Below are positions 13,352-19,075 of a stretch of 19,075 bases of DNA, in pieces (positions within the stretch are counted from its first letter, which is position 1; each line of letters starts with the position of its first letter). A model generated the notes under the pieces. The model searched no databases, was not told the origin of the DNA, and worked only from the letters and a program-made list of their open reading frames with translations. The position numbers were made by a program, and so were the translations under genes. The DNA is from Prevotellaceae bacterium (GTDB lineage: Bacteria > Bacteroidota > Bacteroidia > Bacteroidales > UBA932). The stretch is from NCBI GenBank assembly GCA_031259225.1, contig JAIRLT010000066.1, forward strand, positions 1 to 19,075, read 5' to 3'.

Positions 13352-16300
13352 TTACCGTTCGGCTTCTGTTTGCTTGCGGTTATCCGGGCGTTCTTGTTCA
13401 TCATTGCGTACTACCGGTTCTTTTTCGGGTAATGTCTTAGTTGTTTTTTTCTTGCCGAAAAACCGTTCAAGTAATTCGGAAAAATTATTAAATTCCTCTT
13501 GGTACATGATCCCAAGACCGTACCGCTGGCTATTATCCATATTATCGGTATACTGGTCTACCGAACGCGTGAATGCACGGAATTGCAATTTATTTTTACT
13601 GTCAAGGCGTATGCCTAAATCGAAGTCATTGGAGATAGGTTGGGATTCACTGCCGGAACCAACATTACCGTTGAGCACTATGCGGTCATTGAGTATCTGC
13701 GTTGAGAAACTTACTTCAAAAACATCATCGCGTCCCCGTTGCTGGGGCAGGTAAGAAAACCCAAAGCCCAGAGGAAGATTAAATCGGCTGAATAAATTGT
13801 TAATTTGGCTGGTAACTAATCCGGTGGCGCTTCCCATGAGCAGGTCGGCGCCTAACTCCGACTGGTCATCAGCCAGAAAACCGCCGAAAGCCAGCAATGA
13901 CAAAAATTGCCGGGTTCTTTTTTCTTCCGTATTTAATGCGCTTTGTACCCGCGCCCGCGTTTCGGCATCAAGGTTTTCTACATCTACGCCTAATGTAATG
14001 ACCGGATTTAACAAACTACCGGCAATATCAATGCGGCAACTGACCTGCCTGCGCGTAGCCATTGCCGAAGAATCGGCAAGTAACGCATTTAATGACGCCG
14101 TAGTTTTATAAATAGCCGACAAATCAAGGTTCATTTTTTGCAAATCGCCGTTAAATGTAATCCGCCCGCCTTCGACAAAATCAAACCGCTTAGTAATAAG
14201 ATTGAAGTTTTGAATGGTGAACAGGTAATCGCCTTTACTGACACGGTAATCGCCATACATGTTGAATTTATTGGTAGATGGATTTATTTCCATCTTTATG
14301 TCGCCTGTACCGAAACTACGTATCACATCTCCGGACTTTTTATCCAATTCGAGCAATACTTCTGTTTCCGGCGTAACGCTTAGGTTTAACGAAATATCCA
14401 TATTGGCTGATTGCCGGTTCTTTTCCGCAGGATTATTCAATACCTCTCGAACGGTACTTTCCGGTGGTTGCGTAAAAGAAAGCAATCCCACGTTTTTTGC
14501 CTGCGACGACGACGTGGCAGGAATGTGCAACATGGAATTTTTATCTGCTTTCAAATTTATATCAAATACCACATCATCGGCTTTGCCTTTAATTAACGCG
14601 GCGCCGGTAGCGTAGGCGCGACCATAGAATGTATCATTATCTTTTTCCGTTGTATTCATCACGCACAAACTGCGCGGATACGCAGCTACCTCATATTGCC
14701 AGTCCTGGAAATTAGCATGGTCGACCGTCAAGGATACTGTGGCTACACCGCCAAGTCCATCGCCGGCTTCCGCATTTTTAAAGCCAAAAGAATTGGCGTT
14801 GATGAATAGCGGAGCGCTAAAAGAATAGCGTGTTTTCAGGTAATCGACCGTGGCTGCCATATTTGAGGCATAAAGCTGCGAACCTTCCGTAATAAGGTTC
14901 GGCAACTGTCCATACAAACGAACTTTGCCGGAAAGCGTTCCTGCGATATTGCTTAGCACGCTTTCCAATAAAGGGGACACATGCGAAACTTGAAAACGGT
15001 TGAATACACCCGACAGGTCAAGATAGTTTGTCTTCGGCGAATAAACGCCATCTACTTCCAGCGTACGGAGTGTGTCTGTTTGTACCGCTGCATGCAACAG
15101 AAACTGCTTGTCCTGATTATGCCACCAACTACGGACGTCCAGATTTCCGAACAGACGGTTATTTACCAACATCCTATCAACCGTTACTTGTGCAAAAAAA
15201 TGCAACGAATGATACACATCTACAATTTTCGCTTCGCCGGATAACAATCCTGCAAAATAATATTTTTCCTTGCCGGTTATATAATTGATATTGGAAATAT
15301 CAAAATCTTTCACCGCCACCGTCAAGGTATCTTCCATACTGTCCGACAATGTGCCGTTTACACGGATATCCTGCCGGTGGTTGTAAACATGAAAATCTTC
15401 GATATGTATCTTCTCGTTAAATCCTATAGTTGCCGGTGCAATGTTCCAAGTAGTGTCATTGAAGACCAATTCCGATTTATAAATTTGCAAATTTGCCAAC
15501 ATCTGTCCGGTTTCCTGTTCTTTCATAAAATCAAGCGTAGCCGATAAATTTCCCTTGTTTCCCAGCTTTGTTTGATTGTTGTAAGCTGTTTGAAAATCCA
15601 ATTTATTACCGGAAAGCGTTACCAATGAAGCCATGTTTTGCATGGTAAAGCCTAATACCGTCGCTTTGCCGGCTCTAAATTCGGAACGGCTTTGATCCGC
15701 ATTACCGATAGCTTGCAAAGAAACATCATTCAATTGATAATCGCCCCAAGCCAGTGCATTGCCTGTTAGCAGCAGATGCAACAAATCATCTTCGGAAAGC
15801 GTTACCGACAGTTTCGTACCGGGTGCAATGTATAATCCGGGAAGCACTATACCGGCTACTGCCGCAACATCTTTAAAAGTAGCGGTCAAATGATACCTGC
15901 CATCGTCCGCTGTTGTATCAGGCAAGTTATCGGCATACACCACCGGTAAATGCTGTTTGGCAAGTATATGTGCAATAGTCTCAACAAATTCCGGAACAGT
16001 TTTTTGAGCAATATAATTCATTTCTAAAAAACCGGAGTGTAGCGCTATATGGTGCTGGTTTCCGTGATAATCCGATTGGATATGAATATCGCCAATAGAA
16101 TGCTTGCCCTGTCGACTGGTATATTCTATATCGGAAATGGCTATATTCCCCGTACCTTCGAATGGATTTTTCATTTCATAACCGGCTTCTACCACAGCTT
16201 TCACAATAGACACCGAGTCGCGCGGATTAAAATGCAATGCCACCAAATCGGCATAATGCACGGTAGCATCAAAATCAAATTGCAAAACACCGGACGCATT

Positions 16301-17854
16301 GTCCTCCGCTACCCGGTGAACGCCACCGGAAAAATCCAAATTCAAATTCGGATCTTTAATAACTACGCTACCGTCAAAACCGGTAGGCTTTACAATTCCA
16401 TTCAGGGAAATATTCCTGTAATTATATTTTAAAAAATCGAACTGCGATAATTGTCCCGCCGTCTTTATTTGCAAGCCCCCCAGCCTTTCGGGTAAAATTT
16501 TCCCGTCCACTGTCAATGCACCGGTTACTTCGCCGAATACCGGCAAAGCATCAATCAGCCGTCCGATACTCAACTTGTGCGCCTGTGCATCGCCTTTGAT
16601 GTTCACACCTTGCCCCTGCCCGCTAAAATTAAACGATAAATCAAAACTGGCATTTCCAAGATTTGTTAATAATGTTCCTTTCGCCACAAAATCGTTATAC
16701 AAACCGGTAAAACCGCCTATCATGTTAATTGCCGTTAAAGGTTGCAAGACCGGTAAGTTCAATGTATCGGGATACAGGATACCCTGCAACAAGTCGGTTA
16801 AATCCTCCGCATCCGTTGTCAGCCGGATGATTTTTACATCTATCATTGTTTCCTTGATATCCGGCAAACCAATTATTCTCAACTTTGTAAGCAATTGCGT
16901 TTTCGCGGATGCCGTACTTATCTGCACAAAATTGCTGCGCAGGTCTGCCACCGTGCCGCTCACTATACCCGAAATACGGACATCCGGTTGCATCTCACAA
17001 TCCCTTGCAAGATATTCTAACGAACGGAACGAAAATAGCGCATTGTTGAAATCAGCTTCCATGCGCACTTCGGTTTCGTAGCGATTGAACGATTTCGCAT
17101 CTTCATAATCCATCTTGTAATAATGCATCAAAAGGTGCGAATAATTATCTATCACTTCCATTTCTTCCAACATTGTTTGCGTGCTGCACACATAGCCGCG
17201 TTTGGCAGACAGGCGTTCTAAGCGGTAGCCGCTTTTTTCCAAACACCGGACATCTTTCAATTCAAAAAACAACGTATCGCCCGACAACTGCAATCGGCGT
17301 GCATCCACATAAATATCACGGACGTCCATATTCTTAAAATCCACCATCTGCGGAAAGGGGTTCCCGGTAGGATTGCTGAAATTGCGGAAAGTGAACCGGA
17401 AATCCGACACTTCCACATTATTGACTTTAATGTTCCAAGACGTGCCGGGTAAAGTATCCGCACCGGGGGAAGGATTTTTGAATTTTTCAAGGATAGCGAC
17501 GATATTCGTCGTGTTTTTTTCTTCGTCCAATGGATAAGTGTATAAATTAAAAACCCCCTGGTGCAAATGGACGGAACGGAACGTCGCCTGTCTTTTCGAA
17601 TAACTGAACGATGCCAACGAGAGCGAAAGTTCATTTACATAAAGCAATGTATCGCCTTTTATATCGCTTACATATACATCGTCAATAATCAATTTGGTAA
17701 AAAGGGAATAATAGACCGACCCTACGGAAACCGATGCCGGATAGGCTTTTTCCGACAAGACGCCGGATACCTGCCGTACCAGAAAAGTTTGCACCGACGG
17801 CAACTGGACAAAAAAATAAACCACGACCGGCAATAACAGCACGGCTGTTAGCAA
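13352..17854 (-). CDS. tamB: TamB-like translocation/assembly module protein (DUF490)
   Basis: A 1500-aa, mostly beta-structured protein with one N-terminal membrane anchor (LLTAVLLLPVVVYFFV) and an AsmA-like start (PSVQTFLVRQVSGVLSEKAYPASVSVG). Its conserved DUF490 part is about 1170-1450, including GTGDIKMEI, YGDYRVSKGDYLFTIQN, the GG-x-I-x-F-x-GD motif and SLLAFGGFL. TamB proteins are anchored in the inner membrane, span the periplasm as a long beta groove and take part in outer-membrane biogenesis and lipid transport. The C-terminal tail is charged (KKKTTK...EAER). The start is a problem: the only standard initiator is a TTG inside the anchor, used here, while an ACG 24 bp upstream (17878) would give the expected MLKKIVFILL. 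No TamA or BamA gene is adjacent. Confidence 0.92.
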   Translation of the reverse strand: MLTAVLLLPVVVYFFVQLPSVQTFLVRQVSGVLSEKAYPASVSVGSVYYSLFTKLIIDDVYVSDIKGDTLLYVNELSLSLASFSYSKRQATFRSVHLHQGVFNLYTYPLDEEKNTTNIVAILEKFKNPSPGADTLPGTSWNIKVNNVEVSDFRFTFRNFSNPTGNPFPQMVDFKNMDVRDIYVDARRLQLSGDTLFFELKDVRCLEKSGYRLERLSAKRGYVCSTQTMLEEMEVIDNYSHLLMHYYKMDYEDAKSFNRYETEVRMEADFNNALFSFRSLEYLARDCEMQPDVRISGIVSGTVADLRSNFVQISTASAKTQLLTKLRIIGLPDIKETMIDVKIIRLTTDAEDLTDLLQGILYPDTLNLPVLQPLTAINMIGGFTGLYNDFVAKGTLLTNLGNASFDLSFNFSGQGQGVNIKGDAQAHKLSIGRLIDALPVFGEVTGALTVDGKILPERLGGLQIKTAGQLSQFDFLKYNYRNISLNGIVKPTGFDGSVVIKDPNLNLDFSGGVHRVAEDNASGVLQFDFDATVHYADLVALHFNPRDSVSIVKAVVEAGYEMKNPFEGTGNIAISDIEYTSRQGKHSIGDIHIQSDYHGNQHHIALHSGFLEMNYIAQKTVPEFVETIAHILAKQHLPVVYADNLPDTTADDGRYHLTATFKDVAAVAGIVLPGLYIAPGTKLSVTLSEDDLLHLLLTGNALAWGDYQLNDVSLQAIGNADQSRSEFRAGKATVLGFTMQNMASLVTLSGNKLDFQTAYNNQTKLGNKGNLSATLDFMKEQETGQMLANLQIYKSELVFNDTTWNIAPATIGFNEKIHIEDFHVYNHRQDIRVNGTLSDSMEDTLTVAVKDFDISNINYITGKEKYYFAGLLSGEAKIVDVYHSLHFFAQVTVDRMLVNNRLFGNLDVRSWWHNQDKQFLLHAAVQTDTLRTLEVDGVYSPKTNYLDLSGVFNRFQVSHVSPLLESVLSNIAGTLSGKVRLYGQLPNLITEGSQLYASNMAATVDYLKTRYSFSAPLFINANSFGFKNAEAGDGLGGVATVSLTVDHANFQDWQYEVAAYPRSLCVMNTTEKDNDTFYGRAYATGAALIKGKADDVVFDINLKADKNSMLHIPATSSSQAKNVGLLSFTQPPESTVREVLNNPAEKNRQSANMDISLNLSVTPETEVLLELDKKSGDVIRSFGTGDIKMEINPSTNKFNMYGDYRVSKGDYLFTIQNFNLITKRFDFVEGGRITFNGDLQKMNLDLSAIYKTTASLNALLADSSAMATRRQVSCRIDIAGSLLNPVITLGVDVENLDAETRARVQSALNTEEKRTRQFLSLLAFGGFLADDQSELGADLLMGSATGLVTSQINNLFSRFNLPLGFGFSYLPQQRGRDDVFEVSFSTQILNDRIVLNGNVGSGSESQPISNDFDLGIRLDSKNKLQFRAFTRSVDQYTDNMDNSQRYGLGIMYQEEFNNFSELLERFFGKKKTTKTLPEKEPVVRNDEQERPDNRKQTEAER

Positions 17855-17914
17855 TATAAATACTATTTTCTTTAACGTTTTTATATTATTTTTTGTTTTA
17901 ACCCGATAATTTTT

Positions 17915-17945
17915 TTTGCAAATATACGGAGAAATCCGAAATTTG
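17915..17945 (+). promoter_or_regulatory. Possible lpxB promoter, near-leaderless
   Basis: TTTG (17915-17918), a 19-bp spacer and GAAATTTG (17938-17945) fit the consensus spacing, with one mismatch in the -7 box (GA for TA). Transcription would begin at or within a few bases of the lpxB ATG at 17950. Confidence 0.4.
17919..17926 (-). promoter_or_regulatory. tamB promoter, -7 box TATATTTG
   Basis: An exact TAnnTTTG box on the minus strand. The transcript would start near 17912, about 34 nt before the ACG and 58 nt before the TTG. It lies in the spacer of the opposing lpxB promoter. The palindrome TTTGCAAA (17915-17922) supplies part of both. Confidence 0.6.
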
Positions 17946-17949
17946 CAGT

Positions 17950-19075
17950 ATGAAATATTATATTATTGCAGGAGAAGCCTCCGGCGATTTGCACGGAAGT
18001 GATTTAATTAACGGGTTAAAGCAAGCCGACCCGCATGCGGAAATCCGCGCCTGGGGCGGCGACCGGATGGCTGCCAACGGCGCTACGCTGGTAAAACATT
18101 ACAAAAACACTGCCGTAATGGGCTTCGTAGAGGTTATACGGCAACTGCCGAAAGTCCTGCGGAACATCCGTTTTTGCAAACGGGATATACTGGCTTTCCG
18201 CCCCGATGCGGTTATCCTGATTGATTATCCGGGCTTCAATTTCCGCATTGCGCGGTTTGCAAAAAAGAACGGGCTAAAAGTATTTTACTACATCGCCCCA
18301 AAAGTATGGGCGTGGAAAGAACGCCGCGTAAAACGCCTGCAACGGGATGTTGATAAACTGTTCATCATTCTCCCGTTTGAAAAAGCGTACTTCAGGAAAT
18401 GGGGTATTGATGCGTTCTATGCCGGAAACCCGTTGGTAGATACCATCAACGAGCGGTTGAAAGAAGCAGCGCCCATAGCGGATTTCAGGCAACGCAATAA
18501 CCTTTCCGGTAAACCTGTTATTGCGGTACTGCCCGGTAGCCGCTGCATGGAGATAAATTATGTATTGCCGCGCGTGACGCCGCTGGCGGAACGTTTCCCT
18601 GGTTATCAATTTGTCGTAGCAAGTGCGCCGGCGATAGACCGGGCTGCCTATGAAAAACACCTCCGCCATACGACTGTCCGGCTGGTAGAGAACCAAACCT
18701 ACGAATTATTGTCACACGCCGACGCCGCTATTGTTGCATCCGGCACCGCCACGCTGGAAACCGCCCTGATTGGAACACCGCAAACAGTGTGCTATGGCGG
18801 CAATGAAATTTCCTTCCAGATAGCCAAACGGCTGGTACGGATAAAATTTATTTCGTTAGTCAATATTATTATGAACCGCGAGGTGGTGCGCGAACTTGTG
18901 CAACATGACTTGAATACCACAAACCTGCAAGCCGAACTGCAAGCCCTGCTGCCCAAAGGCAACAAACGCGCTACCCAATTAAACGACTACGTCGAACTGC
19001 GACGCTGCTTGGGAGAACAGGGCGCAGCTAAACGCATCGCGCTTGCCATGACAACGGAGTTAAGAACTAAGCATT
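17950..19075 (+). CDS. lpxB: Lipid-A-disaccharide synthase LpxB (3'-truncated)
   Basis: This glycosyltransferase (family GT19) joins UDP-2,3-diacylglucosamine and lipid X into the tetraacyl disaccharide of lipid A, at the inner face of the cytoplasmic membrane. 375 codons are visible and the frame is still open at the edge. Motifs: GEASGDLHG (8-16), GFNFRIARF (95-103), YYIAPKVWAWK (113-123), AGNPLVD (158-164), VLPGSR (193-198), VASGTATLE (262-270) and NREVVRELVQ (309-318). The length already equals a usual Bacteroidetes LpxB, so the stop is probably very near. The last visible residues (ELRTKH) come from the same dispersed repeat that ends clpC. It is divergent from tamB. Confidence 0.96.
   Translation, partial: MKYYIIAGEASGDLHGSDLINGLKQADPHAEIRAWGGDRMAANGATLVKHYKNTAVMGFVEVIRQLPKVLRNIRFCKRDILAFRPDAVILIDYPGFNFRIARFAKKNGLKVFYYIAPKVWAWKERRVKRLQRDVDKLFIILPFEKAYFRKWGIDAFYAGNPLVDTINERLKEAAPIADFRQRNNLSGKPVIAVLPGSRCMEINYVLPRVTPLAERFPGYQFVVASAPAIDRAAYEKHLRHTTVRLVENQTYELLSHADAAIVASGTATLETALIGTPQTVCYGGNEISFQIAKRLVRIKFISLVNIIMNREVVRELVQHDLNTTNLQAELQALLPKGNKRATQLNDYVELRRCLGEQGAAKRIALAMTTELRTKH
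19058..19072 (+). repeat. 15-bp dispersed repeat at the lpxB 3' end
   Basis: AGTTAAGAACTAAGC is identical to the clpC copy (1213-1227, minus strand) and in the same orientation relative to the gene. It is read in another frame, so it codes for L-R-T-K here and does not stop translation. Confidence 0.8.

Overview
The window comes from a member of the Bacteroidota, most likely order Bacteroidales. The evidence is: several exact copies of the phylum's -7 promoter box (TAnnTTTG), some with a TTTG -33 box 19 bp upstream; few clear Shine-Dalgarno sites; a FISUMP-type secreted protein; a single-RRM RNA-binding protein; a Bacteroidetes-type TamB; and a DUF2156/GNAT gene pair. Most of the window has mixed GC content. 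The segment from about 11,150 to 12,550 is clearly more AT-rich.

Layout. 1-981 (+): the 3' part of a Cys-rich secreted FISUMP-like protein, open at the left edge. 1215-7181 (-): clpC, dnaG, an S23 four-helix-bundle protein whose stop overlaps the dnaG start (ATGA), and a nucleotidyltransferase. 7182-8223: a gene-poor kilobase holding short-word repeat arrays, long inverted repeats and, on the minus strand, a textbook promoter driving a folded non-coding RNA candidate. 8224-8487 (+): an RRM protein with its own promoter and a bidirectional terminator. 8623-10358 (-): a GNAT and a DUF2156 gene in an overlapping pair. 10465-11145 (+): an OmpR/PhoB-type response regulator with no kinase beside it. 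11358-12551 (+): an AT-rich AAA/DUF4143 ATPase set between palindromes. 12599-17854 (-): a YgjP-like metallopeptidase and tamB in one unit. 17950-right edge (+): lpxB, divergent from tamB.

How the genes relate. DnaG (replication priming) and ClpC (protein quality control) are housekeeping. TamB (outer-membrane biogenesis) and LpxB (lipid A synthesis) are both envelope functions and share a 95-bp divergent promoter region. I see no phage, CRISPR array, insertion sequence, tRNA or rRNA gene.

The most unusual content is non-coding. (1) A minus-strand RNA candidate (about 7740-7955) has a TTTG-N19-TACCTTTG promoter, a rod-like fold resembling 6S RNA and a 10-bp potential pseudoknot. (2) A family of short-word repeat arrays, some punctuated by a GGCGCGCC-type palindrome, sits directly at stop codons. 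It supplies the last codons of clpC, the C-terminal tail of the S23 protein and the visible C-terminus of lpxB. (3) tamB has no ATG or GTG start, but an ACG lies exactly where the ATG is expected.
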